Assembly (NCBI GenBank): GCA_038251885.1
Contig: JBBSAX010000002.1
Location: 11,662 to 75,661, forward strand
DNA length: 64,000 nucleotides
Reading direction: 5' to 3'
Source of the DNA: JAHCHG01 sp038251885
GTDB taxonomy: Bacteria > Acidobacteriota > Blastocatellia > Pyrinomonadales > Pyrinomonadaceae
Part shown: positions 36,601 through 45,119 of the stretch, piece after piece
How positions within the stretch are numbered: the stretch's first letter is position 1
Layout of the letters: each line of letters opens with the position of its first letter
Made by a program: the position numbers and the translations under genes
Notes under the pieces: generated by a model
Told to the model about the DNA's origin: nothing
What the model saw: the letters and a program-made list of their open reading frames with translations, nothing else
The model's database searches: none

Positions 36601-37139
36601 ACTGAATTTCCGCCTCCGCCTCTGGCACCCGCGCCGAAAACGCCCGGAGCGAGCCGCGCTAATTCGTATGGATCACGTCCGGCTTGAGGCAGTTTTAAAA
36701 CTTCGGTAGTAGTTAGCGTTTTTCTGATATTGGCATCTTCTGTTTCCAGAACGGCGGCATTATCAGCTTCGACAGTTACAACTTCAGAAATGCCTCCAAC
36801 TTCGAGTTGAACATCAACTCCGCGAATTGCTTCCGCATCAACTTTTATATTATCAATAACTTTTTTCTTAAAAGCAGCTTGCTCGGCGGTGATCGTATAA
36901 TTTCCCGGAGCAAGTCCCGAAAAACGGTAAAATCCATCATCACTCGACGTGATTTGCTGGGTTTTACCTGTTTCATTATTGGTAAGAGTTACGGTAGCAT
37001 TAGGAATTATTGAGCCGGCAGCATCTGTTACAGAGCCTTGAATGCCTGCCTTAAATTGGGCATTCGCAATTATGGAAAAACTTAATATAAGGATTCCACA
37101 TAAAAAAAGGCGAGTTTGAACAGTAAATCTTTTCAGCAT
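33693..37139 (-). CDS. TonB-dependent outer-membrane receptor with carboxypeptidase-regulatory domain (second copy)
   Basis: The 1148-residue protein has a signal peptide ending at ANAQ (about residue 27). A carboxypeptidase-regulatory-like domain spans about 31-110 (GIQGSVTDAAGSIIPNATVT, GNYTITAEQAAF). A plug follows with a glycine-rich stretch GARGGGGNSVG and SSNNYQIDGTSVN. The beta-barrel ends with a terminal phenylalanine (EFQIRFSF). It is the same architecture as the receptor at 905 but clearly diverged, so a different ligand is likely. A strong Shine-Dalgarno (GGAGGTT) precedes the ATG by about 8 bases. It is divergent from a LacI regulator gene, which probably controls it, and the GH31 gene beyond suggests an alpha-glucoside or xyloglucan-type ligand. 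Confidence 0.9.
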   Translation of the reverse strand: MLKRFTVQTRLFLCGILILSFSIIANAQFKAGIQGSVTDAAGSIIPNATVTLTNNETGKTQQITSSDDGFYRFSGLAPGNYTITAEQAAFKKKVIDNIKVDAEAIRGVDVQLEVGGISEVVTVEADNAAVLETEDANIRKTLTTTEVLKLPQAGRDPYELARLAPGVFGAGARGGGGNSVGLPNTSGPGGSNNSIFATENVQPISANGQRVSSNNYQIDGTSVNSQTWGGGAVVTPSQESVKEVQVTSSTYSAEDGRNSGAQIKVVSQNGTNQWHGSAFYKVNDPSLNAFNKFPRFIGLIDTGGPQKVNRKFNSYGGSFGGPIAKDRLFFFFTYEGLRENSTDTYRSLVETSAFRQSILTSRAGTVSAAIISSSGIAPRISQLLTPTCAGIDAPCQVLANGMDLGVITGAYGTYVQTFNNPTYVFDGIADVQWAQLENFNEFRGNQFNARIDFQATQKDKLTFTSYLVPNKALTSNGAAQSRPQADINSERLTYALGFIYSRNISSTMLNEARFNITRWGFNEVDSNPQANLGLPRVEIEGIYGDRIRFGFPQGQNTPGNISERQLDFRDTLTNVIGNHVLKFGAEYRIDLNSNSEVGAARPIYSFRNLWNFANGTPIFEGITTTLDGKPAPNDTKFKTSEIGLFVQDDFKLRPNLTVNLGLRWSYYSPITSTNGVLGNLLLDSNGGLAGAKITTNKQFYEKDLNNFSPQVGFAWNPETFANKLVFRGGFGLGYDRLANALLANARRNPPNGANYGICCGTNGTTDGFGTPFVDGQIAYVQSGDGSILGYPTNPNIGGGANPTNGLPRNGAVEIYGAPQDLPTAYVMRYSLEGQYELPKNLIATLGYQGSLGRKFVRILPLDVITTRNPNISRAFFASPDVNTNFNSMIARLQGRFLKQFSFDMNYRFAKSIDTASFESPTSLTNQSFPVDQKEERGPSDFDVRHSFTMSGIWDIPFGKGAMFDDNGLTSAFILGGWQISSITTYHTGFPWTPKLFGCLNGASMMSGGFCDPRPTSYNGNQPLANTNDNFLQPGGIFPGGGRAYFGDQFNTNNPFANRPAVGRNTFRGPKYFALDLSIIKRINFGGLGFLNETAGLDLRFNFFNLLNTLNLAHFNSNSGPTRVTNREFGTAVGAYSGRVGEFQIRFSF

Positions 37140-37475
37140 TGGAAGAACCTCCAGAGAAATTTTATTAGATTTTAAATTTTTGTTGTTATAACGAACTAAA
37201 CTGAAAAGTTTTGATAAATCGTTTCAGTAAATCGTTTTAGTAATGTTAAGATTCTATTACAGATATTAAATTATAGTCAATGAAAGTATCCATTTTGATT
37301 TACTCATTAGCTATTATTTTCACTCATTAGAAAATTTTGTGGATTAAAGGATGTAATAACAATACTTTTGAAACTAAAAAGCGAATTATTATTAGAAATT
37401 AATGAAAATTTTATCAATTTCTCGGCATATTAAAATATTTGTCCTCTGTGAGTAGAATTAATTTTTAAAATAAAA
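37140..37475. promoter_or_regulatory. 336-bp divergent regulatory region between receptor and LacI gene
   Basis: No gene is seen. The region is very AT-rich and must hold promoters for both flanking genes. The clearest element is a tandem 13-base direct repeat TAAATCGTTTCAG / TAAATCGTTTTAG (37215-37240), about 75 bases from the receptor start and about 235 bases from the regulator start. No confident -35/-10 pair could be assigned. Confidence 0.5.
37215..37240. promoter_or_regulatory. Tandem 13-bp direct repeat, candidate LacI-family operator
   Basis: TAAATCGTTTYAG occurs twice head to tail. The core AAATCGTTT is a near-palindrome centred on CG, as in many LacI-family operators. Its place before the receptor gene and beside a LacI-type gene supports an operator role. 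This is inference from sequence alone. Confidence 0.4.
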
Positions 37476-38582
37476 TTGTTTCCAAAGAGTAATGTATGCG
37501 AAAATCACGAAATGGCGGACTTTAAAAATCCAAATAATACTAAAAACGGTCTGAATCAAGTGACAAAGCGAAAGTCATTAACGCTAAAAGAACTTGCTTC
37601 AGAGTTAAAGTTATCGCCAACGACGGTTTCACTTGTTTTAAATTCTGCGCCGACAGCAAATTCAATTCCTAAGGAAACTCAAAATCGAATCTTCGACACG
37701 GCGCGAAGATTGAATTACCGACCGAATTATATTGCCCGTTCGCTTCGCGCTCAACGAACACATACGATCGGGGTTTTAATTCCCGAATTGAGCGGTGGTT
37801 ATGCTTCGATGGTTTTGAGCGGTGTCGAAGAAAAACTGCTTGAGAAAGATTTCTATTATTTTATCGGTAGTCATCGGCATCAACCGGCATTTATCGAACG
37901 CTACACACGATTTTTTATGGAAAGATGTGTGGAAGGTATTCTTTCAATTGACACACCGGAAAAACATCAAACTTTCTTACCTATCGTTTCGATTTCAGGA
38001 CACGACGATTCAAAAGGTGCAACAAACATCGTATTAAATCACAAAAGCGCAGCAATTATGGCAGTTGAACATTTGGTAAACTTCGGACATACGAAAATTG
38101 CGATAATAAAAGGACAGGAATTCAGTTCGGACACTGAAGTTCGTTGTCTTTCAATAATTGAAGCCGCCGCAAAATTTGAAATTCAAATAAAAAACAATTT
38201 AGTTTCACAGCTAATCGGCAATGATCCTTCACCACAGACAGGCTATCTTGCCGCTAAAAAACTTCTCGAATCAGGCGAAAAATTTACTGCGCTGGTTTCA
38301 TTTAACGATATGTCCGCAATCGGCGCGATCCGCGCTTTAAAGGAAGCCGGTTTAGAAGTCCCGGAAGATGTTTCAATTATCGGTTTTGATGATATTTACG
38401 AAGCGAAATTTCACAATCCGTCTTTAACCACGATTCGTCAACCGCTGAAGGAAATGGGAAGTTTAGGAGTTCAACATCTTCTTGATAAAATTCATAACAA
38501 TATTGATGAAAATATTTCCAGAACGGTTACGGTCGAACCCGAATTAATAGTCAGACAATCAACCGCAAAAGCAAAAAGTTAA
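37476..38582 (+). CDS. LacI-family transcriptional regulator
   Basis: The product is 368 residues from TTG 37476; ATG 37512 would give a 356-residue form and cannot be excluded. An N-terminal helix-turn-helix (LTLKELASELKLSPTTVSLV, hinge LNYRPNYIARSLRAQRTHTIG) is followed by a periplasmic-binding-protein-like effector domain with VISIIGFDDI-type and TTIRQPLKEMG motifs that close the family's C-terminal half. Such regulators bind sugar effectors and repress nearby carbohydrate genes. It is divergent from the second TonB-dependent receptor and followed after 48 bases by the GH31 gene, so these are the probable targets. Confidence 0.93.
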   Translation: MFPKSNVCENHEMADFKNPNNTKNGLNQVTKRKSLTLKELASELKLSPTTVSLVLNSAPTANSIPKETQNRIFDTARRLNYRPNYIARSLRAQRTHTIGVLIPELSGGYASMVLSGVEEKLLEKDFYYFIGSHRHQPAFIERYTRFFMERCVEGILSIDTPEKHQTFLPIVSISGHDDSKGATNIVLNHKSAAIMAVEHLVNFGHTKIAIIKGQEFSSDTEVRCLSIIEAAAKFEIQIKNNLVSQLIGNDPSPQTGYLAAKKLLESGEKFTALVSFNDMSAIGAIRALKEAGLEVPEDVSIIGFDDIYEAKFHNPSLTTIRQPLKEMGSLGVQHLLDKIHNNIDENISRTVTVEPELIVRQSTAKAKS

Positions 38583-38630
38583 ATCATACAAAAATTTTAA
38601 CTCGAATCGTTTACCTGAGAGGTGTTTATC

Positions 38631-41141
38631 ATGAATCTTAAAAATACGAAAAAAATACTTTCCATCATAAAATTATATTTGTTGGTAATTTCAATTTTTT
38701 TGATAATCCCTTTTTCTATTTATGCCGAAACTAAAACTTTTGGGGATTTTACAAAAATAACCGAAACAAAACCAAACGGAATAATTTTGCAGACTTCGAC
38801 GAATTCAAAAGTCGAAGTTTTGTTTTACGATTCACAAGTCATTCGGGTTCGTTATGCGTCGAAGGGAACTTTTGAACGCGATTTTTCCTACGCGATTGAT
38901 TATTCCGTTCAGAGAAAATTTCCAACTGCAAAAGTTTCGCAAACCGATTCTCAAATTATTTTAACGATTGATTCAGGCGCAAAAGTCGTCATCGAAAAAA
39001 CACCGATTTTAATTACCATTTACGATGCAAACGGCGAAATTATCGTGCAGGACGATAAAAAACATCCGGCGAAATTTGACGATCAAACGGGCGAGATTCA
39101 AACGACGAAACTCAGAAAAAGCGAAGTTGAAACATATTACGGTTTCGGCGAAAAAGCGTTTTCGGAAATGTCGCGCAACGGGAAATTTATGACGATGTGG
39201 AACACCGACACATTCGCTTATCCGATTGGAACTGATCCGATTTATCAATCAATCCCGTTTTTCTACGCGCTTTATAATGGAAAATCCTACGGGATATTTT
39301 TCAATAATACCTTTCGCTCGTTTTTCGATATGGGAAAATCTGCACCCGAAAGTTATACATTCGGCGCAAACGGCGGCGAACTCGATTATTTCGTATTTAT
39401 CGGCGGAAAAGAGCGTTCGCCGAAAAATGTTTTGAAAGATTACAGCAATTTGACGGGGAAAACTCCTTTGCCGCCGCTTTGGGCTTTGGGAAATCAGCAA
39501 TCGCGCTGGTCATATTTTCCCGAATCGCGCGTCCGAGAGATCGCGGCAGGTTTTAGAACTAACAAAATTCCGGCGGACGTAATTTATTTAGATGTTGATT
39601 ATATGGACGGTTATCGCGTTTTTACGTGGGATAAAAAGCGTTTTCCCGATCCCGCGAAAATGATTTCCGATTTGAAAAATGACGGATTCAAAACGGTTTT
39701 GATTATTGATCCGGGAATCAAACAAGACGAAAATTATTCGACTTTTACGGACGGCTTGAAAAATAATATTTACGTTAAAAATCCTGACGGCACAACTTTA
39801 ATAAGAAATGTTTGGGCGAAAGAATCAGCATTTCCTGATTTTACCGACCCGAAAGCGCGTGAATGGTTTGGCGCACAATACAAGAAAAATCTTGAAGAAG
39901 GCGTTGCCGGATTTTGGAACGATATGAACGAACCCGGCGTTTTTCTAACGGAAAAAACGGAAAAACCCGAAATTTATCATCATCCGGCAAAAACTTTTCC
40001 ATACGACACGCCGCACGCGGGCGATGGTTTCCCCGATTTGCATCGGCGTTATCACAATGTTTACGGAATGCAGATGGCGCGTTCGACGTTTGAAGGGTTG
40101 CGAAAACTCGCGCCGGAAAAACGTCCGTTTGTGCTTACACGCGCCGGATTTGCGGGCGTTCAGAGATTTTCTGCGGTTTGGACGGGCGATAATTATTCGA
40201 GTTGGGATCATCTCGCTCTTTCGATTCCAATGTTGTTAAATTTGAGCGTTTCGGGCGTTCCGTTTGTCGGCGCAGACGCGGGCGGTTTTGCCGAAATGCC
40301 GAGCGGGGAACTTTACGCGCGTTGGCTGCAAGCCGCCGCGCTTACGCCGTTTTTTCGTTCGCATTCGGTCGGTTGGGTTGGCAATAAAGAACCTTGGGCG
40401 TTCGGCGAAAAATTTACCAACATCAATCGCGCAACGGTCGAAATTCGCTATCAATTTTTGCCTTATCTTTACACGCTTTTCCGCGAACACGAAAAAACGG
40501 GCGAACCTGTGATGCGTCCGCTTTGGTATGAATATCCGAACGACAAAGGAACATATTTAATTAACGATGAATTTCTGGTCGGCAAAGATATTTTAGTCGC
40601 GCCGGTCGTTCGTGAAGGAATGGAAACGCGCGGAATTTACTTACCAATCGGTGCAGAATGGATTGATTGGTGGACGGGCGAAAAACTTGAAAGCGGAAAA
40701 ACTCATTATTTGAAAACCCCTTTAGATAAACTTCCGATTTTCGTCCGCGTCGGTGCGGTTATTCCGACACAGCCGACGATTCAACACACAGGCGAAATGG
40801 CGAAAGTCGGTTTAACTCTAAATGTCGTCAAAGGAATCGCCCCCAAAAAAGTTGAAGAAACTTCCATTTTCCAAGACGCTGGCGAAGGTTACGGTTATCG
40901 CCAAAACGATTTTCGGGAAATAAAAATCACTCACAAAAAAGGCGTTTTAAATTTAGATTATGTCGGAAATTTTAAAGGTCAAAAACTCGAAGCCATCGAA
41001 ATCGTTGGAATTGACAAAATGCCTTCGGATATAAAAATTGACGGTGCTTCGACAAAACTTTTTAAATTTGACGAAGCGAGAAAACGTCTGCGAATTTCGT
41101 TAGGGATTTTAAAACCGAAGGAAATTTTGCTCATAAATTAA
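38631..41141 (+). CDS. Exported GH31 alpha-glucosidase family enzyme
   Basis: From ATG 38631 (GAGAGGTG 6-7 bases upstream; a GTG at 38622 overlaps that Shine-Dalgarno) the protein has 836 residues. It has a long signal segment ending near IYAE, a GH31 N-terminal beta-sandwich (KVEVLFYDSQVIRVRYASKG) and a (beta/alpha)8 barrel. Nucleophile D431 lies in WNDMNEP and acid/base D520 in WTGDNYSSWDHL. VIYLDVDYMDGYRVFTWD and the substrate-binding segment FFRSHSVGW are also family hallmarks. A C-terminal DUF5110-like beta-domain follows (VEETSIFQDAGEGYGYRQND). It releases alpha-linked glucose from oligosaccharide ends; a xylosidase specificity cannot be ruled out. It lies 48 bases behind the LacI gene. 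Confidence 0.93.
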   Translation: MNLKNTKKILSIIKLYLLVISIFLIIPFSIYAETKTFGDFTKITETKPNGIILQTSTNSKVEVLFYDSQVIRVRYASKGTFERDFSYAIDYSVQRKFPTAKVSQTDSQIILTIDSGAKVVIEKTPILITIYDANGEIIVQDDKKHPAKFDDQTGEIQTTKLRKSEVETYYGFGEKAFSEMSRNGKFMTMWNTDTFAYPIGTDPIYQSIPFFYALYNGKSYGIFFNNTFRSFFDMGKSAPESYTFGANGGELDYFVFIGGKERSPKNVLKDYSNLTGKTPLPPLWALGNQQSRWSYFPESRVREIAAGFRTNKIPADVIYLDVDYMDGYRVFTWDKKRFPDPAKMISDLKNDGFKTVLIIDPGIKQDENYSTFTDGLKNNIYVKNPDGTTLIRNVWAKESAFPDFTDPKAREWFGAQYKKNLEEGVAGFWNDMNEPGVFLTEKTEKPEIYHHPAKTFPYDTPHAGDGFPDLHRRYHNVYGMQMARSTFEGLRKLAPEKRPFVLTRAGFAGVQRFSAVWTGDNYSSWDHLALSIPMLLNLSVSGVPFVGADAGGFAEMPSGELYARWLQAAALTPFFRSHSVGWVGNKEPWAFGEKFTNINRATVEIRYQFLPYLYTLFREHEKTGEPVMRPLWYEYPNDKGTYLINDEFLVGKDILVAPVVREGMETRGIYLPIGAEWIDWWTGEKLESGKTHYLKTPLDKLPIFVRVGAVIPTQPTIQHTGEMAKVGLTLNVVKGIAPKKVEETSIFQDAGEGYGYRQNDFREIKITHKKGVLNLDYVGNFKGQKLEAIEIVGIDKMPSDIKIDGASTKLFKFDEARKRLRISLGILKPKEILLIN

Positions 41142-41155
41142 AAAAGAAAAAGCAC

Positions 41156-41232
41156 ACTGATTTTCGCGGGTGAAGCGGATTAGCACGGATTTTATTTAAA
41201 AATAAATCTGTGAGAATCCGCTTTGTCCGTGT
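41156..41232. repeat. Imperfect palindromic repeat (family E) between GH31 gene and flhA
   Basis: Arms GCGGATTAGCACGGATTT and AAATCTGTGAGAATCCGC (41175-41221) pair with interruptions, flanked by CGCGGGTG and TTGTCCGTG. It is the type of intergenic repeat often found between genes. It may also end transcription from the GH31 gene. An apparent reading-frame extension of flhA into it is not credible. Confidence 0.6.
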
Positions 41233-41256
41233 CCTATTCGTCTTTAAAATTCTTTA

Positions 41257-41272
41257 CGGCATCATTTTTGCA
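41257..41272 (+). promoter_or_regulatory. Candidate sigma-54 promoter for the flagellar operon
   Basis: CGGCATCATTTTTGCA matches TGGCACN5TTGCA closely. The GG and GC dinucleotides are separated by exactly 10 bases, and GGCA and TTGCA are fully kept. It lies 64 bases before the flhA start codon and after the GH31 gene and repeat, where the first promoter of the flagellar cluster is expected. Confidence 0.5.
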
Positions 41273-41335
41273 CTACACGCCTTGATAAGCAGTTTTTCGT
41301 CAAAAAACTGCCACAAAATATTCTTAAATTTACAA

Positions 41336-43414
41336 ATGACAAATTCACCGATAGAAAGATTCTTGGGAAAAGCCGGAACTTATTCGCATCTGACCGTGCC
41401 GATTGGAGCGGTCGTTATTTTGCTGGTTTTGCTGATTCCTTTGCCGTCGTTTTTGCTTGATGTTTTGATCAGTTTTAACTTGATGATCTCGGTCGTTGTG
41501 TTACTGGTTTCGATGTATATTATGGACCCGGTAAAATTCACTTCGTTCCCGAATTTACTGCTGATGACGACGCTTTTTCGACTTGCTTTGAACGTCGCCA
41601 CATCGCGTTTGATCTTGACGGACGGCAACAGCGGCGAAGGCGCGGCGGGTTCGGTTATCAAAGCGTTCGGGGAATTTGTTATCGGCGGAAATTATGTCGT
41701 CGGAGTCGTGATTTTTCTGATTTTGCTGGCAATTCAATTTCTGGTCGTCAACCACGGCGCGGTGCGTTCTTCGGAAGTTACGGCGCGTTTTACTTTGGAC
41801 GCGATGCCCGGAAAACAGATGGCGGTTGATGCCGATCTCGCCGCCGGATTGATTGATGAAAACGAAGCAAAACAAAGGCGTGAAGACATCAGCGGCGCGG
41901 CGGAGTTTCACGGCGCGATGGACGGTGCGATTCGTTTTACGCAACGCGATGCCGTCGCTTCGATAATAATCGTGACAATCAATGTCGGTGCGGGTTTTGC
42001 CATCGGTGTTCTGCAGCACGGAATGGATTTGGCGACGGCGATCAAAACCTATACGACCTTAACTGTCGGCGACGGCGTGGCGGCAGCAGTTCCGTCGCTA
42101 TTTGTTTCGGTTGCGGCGGCGATTATTTGTACTCGTGCTGCTACTCAATCGAGTATGGGAAGCGATGTCAGCGTCCAGCTATTAAGCAATCCGCGACCAC
42201 TTTTCATATCTGCCGGAGTCTTATTTTTTCTCGGTATTATGCCGGGAATGCCTCACTTAGCATTTTTATCGCTCGCCATTGGAACGGGCGGAGTTGCATT
42301 TCTTTCAAGTCAGCAAGCCAAAAATACGGCTGAAAATGAAGCAGATCAAAAACAAGCCGATAATGATGCGGAAGTTGCCAAACAACCCGAAAAAATCGAG
42401 AATTTATTAAAAGTTGACGCGCTTGCATTAGAAGTCGGTTACGGACTTGTCGGTTTGGTCAGCGGCGATGATTCATTCCTAAACCGCATTCGTGAAATCC
42501 GTCGTCAAGCGGCGATTGAACTCGGAATAATCGTTCCATCGGTTCACGTTACGGATAATCTACAACTCGCGCCGCGTGAATATGCGATTCTTTTGAAAGG
42601 CGAAAAAATCGCACAGGGCGAGATTCATCCCGACGGTTTTTTAGCGATTGATCCGGGCGCGGTGCGTGAGAAAATTCACGGCATCGAAACGACCGATCCG
42701 GCATTTGGAATGCCCGCAGTTTGGATCCGGCGCAACGAAGACCGGGACCGCGCAGTTTCAGCAGGTTATACGGTTGTTGATCCGACAACGGTTATTTGCA
42801 CACACCTTTCCGAAATAATCAAAAACTTTGCCCAAGAACTTTTAGGCAGACAGGAAACGAAACAATTACTCGATGCTCTGGCAGAAACTCATCCGAAAAC
42901 TGTTGAGGAAGCTACACCGAAAGTTTTGTCCTTGGGAGAAATTCAGCGTGTTTTGCAGAACTTGCTTCGTGAGCGAGTTCCGGTTCGCGATTTGGCGACA
43001 ATTTTGGAAGCCGTAACAGATGTCGGAGTTGTGACGCGAGATGTCAACGCTTTGACAGAAGCGGCTCGCGGTTCTCTGGCAAGAACAATTTCTGCTTCGC
43101 TATCAAATGAAAGCGGCGAACTCTCGGTTTTAAGCCTCGATCCGCGACTCGAAACACAGATTGCCGAGCGATTGGGACTGCTCGGAAGCGCAAATAATCA
43201 CGTTATCGAACCGGAATTCGGCAAACAATTATTAGAGAAAATCGAGACCGCAACACGCGCCGCAGTTATGTCGCAGCCCGTTGTTTTATGCTCTTCGATG
43301 GTTCGTCCGCACCTTCGTAAACTTACGGAACGGTTTTTGCCTGAACTGGTCGTAATCGCCCACGGCGAGGTTTCTTCAAATGTAAAACTCATTTCGATGG
43401 GAACAGTCGGTTGA
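41336..43414 (+). CDS. flhA: Flagellar export gate protein FlhA
   Basis: From ATG 41336 the protein has 692 residues, the usual FlhA length; a longer reading frame from 41210 runs through a repeat and promoter region and is rejected. The N-terminal half has about eight membrane helices, including the family signature region TLFRLALNVATSRLIL, then the FHIPEP-type cytoplasmic loop (RFTLDAMPGKQMAVDADLAA, RREDISGAAEFHGAMDGA). The C-terminal half is the cytoplasmic ring domain that docks chaperone-substrate complexes (EVGYGLVGLV, REYAILLKGEKIAQGEIHPD, VWIRRNEDRDRA, RERVPVRDLATILEAVTDV). It is part of the type III export apparatus in the inner membrane. It heads the flagellar cluster. Confidence 0.96.
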   Translation: MTNSPIERFLGKAGTYSHLTVPIGAVVILLVLLIPLPSFLLDVLISFNLMISVVVLLVSMYIMDPVKFTSFPNLLLMTTLFRLALNVATSRLILTDGNSGEGAAGSVIKAFGEFVIGGNYVVGVVIFLILLAIQFLVVNHGAVRSSEVTARFTLDAMPGKQMAVDADLAAGLIDENEAKQRREDISGAAEFHGAMDGAIRFTQRDAVASIIIVTINVGAGFAIGVLQHGMDLATAIKTYTTLTVGDGVAAAVPSLFVSVAAAIICTRAATQSSMGSDVSVQLLSNPRPLFISAGVLFFLGIMPGMPHLAFLSLAIGTGGVAFLSSQQAKNTAENEADQKQADNDAEVAKQPEKIENLLKVDALALEVGYGLVGLVSGDDSFLNRIREIRRQAAIELGIIVPSVHVTDNLQLAPREYAILLKGEKIAQGEIHPDGFLAIDPGAVREKIHGIETTDPAFGMPAVWIRRNEDRDRAVSAGYTVVDPTTVICTHLSEIIKNFAQELLGRQETKQLLDALAETHPKTVEEATPKVLSLGEIQRVLQNLLRERVPVRDLATILEAVTDVGVVTRDVNALTEAARGSLARTISASLSNESGELSVLSLDPRLETQIAERLGLLGSANNHVIEPEFGKQLLEKIETATRAAVMSQPVVLCSSMVRPHLRKLTERFLPELVVIAHGEVSSNVKLISMGTVG

Positions 43415-43428
43415 TTTTGGATTTTTTA

Positions 43429-43563
43429 GACTGGAGCGCAGGTTGCTAACCTGCATGCGTCCGTGAGGACGCAAAAAGCGTTTGCATAAAATCAAGTTTA
43501 TTTTTATTCAAACATTTTTTCGCGCTTTCGCACTCATGCAGGTTGGCAACCTGCGCTCCAGTC
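43429..43563. repeat. Palindromic element family B, copy 2 (between flhA and flhF)
   Basis: Outer arms GACTGGAGCGCA and TGCGCTCCAGTC are perfect inverted repeats. Inner hairpins are GGTTGCTAACC (left) and GGTTGGCAACC (right). A second hairpin GCGTCC-GTGA-GGACGC has a GNRA-type loop. It is followed by an AT-rich spacer. Confidence 0.92.
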
Positions 43564-43577
43564 AATACTTAAAAAAA

Positions 43578-45071
43578 ATGATGAACGTGAAAAAATACAG
43601 AGCGGAAACGACACGGGAAGCTCTCGAAAAAATCAAAATGGATTTAGGCGAAGACGCTTTTGTTTTAGAAACAAAACAAGTTCGCGCCGGCGGTTTTATG
43701 GGTTATGGTGCGAAAACTCAGATCGAAATCAGCGCAACTCCTTCAATGGAATCTTTGGCGGCGAAGAAAAGAACATCAAAATTTAAAAACTCAAAAAAGA
43801 AAAGTATTATTGATTTTAACGAAGATGTTCCGGCATTTCCCGAAGTAATTGCTCAACCTAAGAAAATCGAGAAGGTTGAGATTATGAACGCGTTGCAATC
43901 GCGGGCGGCTGCGGTCAAAAAATTTGATAATGCGTTTCCGTATAATCCAAAAAAGATTTCGTTTTTAACTTTGGAAAAGGAAATTGAAACAGTTGAAATC
44001 AGTTCGGAATCACCGAAATTGGTTCATTCCAAAAAAGAAATTGTAAAACCCGAAATCAAAAAACAATCTGCGCCGAAAAAAGTTGTTCAGGAAACTACTC
44101 GGCAAAATACCATTCAGGAATCTGCGCCACCTGTTATTCAAAAAACTTCTTCGCCCGTGGTAACAAATCGTGAATTAGAATTGCTTCGCGCTGAACTCCG
44201 GGAGGTGAAATTTTCAATCAACGCCTTTGCCGCCAAGCAAAACATTCAACCTTCTCCAAAGAGTATAGAAATTGATACGTGCAGTTTATTTTTTGAACCG
44301 CCGTTTTCTGACGCATACAATGAATTAACTGCGATGGGAATTTCATCCGAAGTTGCTCATAAATTAGTTGCTAAAATCATTCCGCAATTTAAAAAGACTG
44401 CTCCGAAAGAAATTAAAACCGCCAGTTTGCGAAAGGCGATTTTGTCTTTGATCAAATTTGGTGAAGACCCGCTTAAAGAAGAATCTACAGTTTTAGCTTT
44501 CATCGGTGCAACCGGAGTCGGCAAAACTACGACGATTGCCAAACTTGCGGCAAGAATTGCTCTCGAAGAACGCCGCCGCGTCGAACTCGTAACTTTGGAT
44601 ACTTATCGCATCGCCGCTGTCGAACAATTAAAAACCTACGCCGAAATTATCGGTGTCGGTTGCCACGTTGTCCGCTCGGTTTTGGAATTGGATGTTCTGG
44701 TTCGCCGTTTTCCGGCAGATGCGACTGTTTTAATTGATACGACCGGCAAAAATCCGCACGATTTAACCGATCAACAAGAACTTTCAGATTATCTCAAACG
44801 CCACACGGAAATCAGAAAATGTCTGGCTGTTCAAGCGACGACACATCCTCTGGACGCAATTGAAGCAGTCAAAAAATTTGAAACGTATGGGGCGGATTGT
44901 CTGACAATTACAAAATTTGACGAAACGACTCGACCCGGCGCGATGCTCGAATTGCTTGCCGAAAGCAGTTTGCCGCTTGTCTATCTGTGTGCCGGACAAA
45001 GAGTGCCGGAAGACTTGAAGGTTGCCACGCAGGAAATTTTTGCAGCGCGAATCTTTGGCGATCAAATATAA
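43578..45071 (+). CDS. flhF: Flagellar biosynthesis GTPase FlhF
   Basis: From ATG 43578 (497 residues; residues coded upstream belong to a palindromic repeat) the protein begins with the FlhF N-terminal region VKKYRAETTREALEKIKMDL followed by GEDAFVLETKQV. A poorly conserved Lys/Glu/Ser-rich linker follows, then an SRP-type GTPase domain with P-loop GATGVGKTTTIAKLAARIA, VTLDTYRIAAVEQLK and LIDTTGKNPHD. Later motifs TKFDETTRPGAMLEL and GQRVPEDL confirm the SRP/FtsY/FlhF class. It sets flagellar site and number together with FlhG, acting at the inner membrane. Gene order flhA-flhF-flhG-fliA is the standard arrangement. Confidence 0.95.
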   Translation: MMNVKKYRAETTREALEKIKMDLGEDAFVLETKQVRAGGFMGYGAKTQIEISATPSMESLAAKKRTSKFKNSKKKSIIDFNEDVPAFPEVIAQPKKIEKVEIMNALQSRAAAVKKFDNAFPYNPKKISFLTLEKEIETVEISSESPKLVHSKKEIVKPEIKKQSAPKKVVQETTRQNTIQESAPPVIQKTSSPVVTNRELELLRAELREVKFSINAFAAKQNIQPSPKSIEIDTCSLFFEPPFSDAYNELTAMGISSEVAHKLVAKIIPQFKKTAPKEIKTASLRKAILSLIKFGEDPLKEESTVLAFIGATGVGKTTTIAKLAARIALEERRRVELVTLDTYRIAAVEQLKTYAEIIGVGCHVVRSVLELDVLVRRFPADATVLIDTTGKNPHDLTDQQELSDYLKRHTEIRKCLAVQATTHPLDAIEAVKKFETYGADCLTITKFDETTRPGAMLELLAESSLPLVYLCAGQRVPEDLKVATQEIFAARIFGDQI

Positions 45072-45119
45072 AAATTCTAAAAAACAACAATCTCAAATAA
45101 AGGATAAATCAAAAATAAA

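Noticed and set aside
41210..41335. An extended N-terminus for flhA
   Set aside because: The extra 42 residues come from repeat and promoter sequence, and the standard FlhA N-terminus starts at 41336.
43482..43577. An extended N-terminus for flhF
   Set aside because: It is translated from a family B palindrome. FlhF starts normally with the VKKYRAET region.
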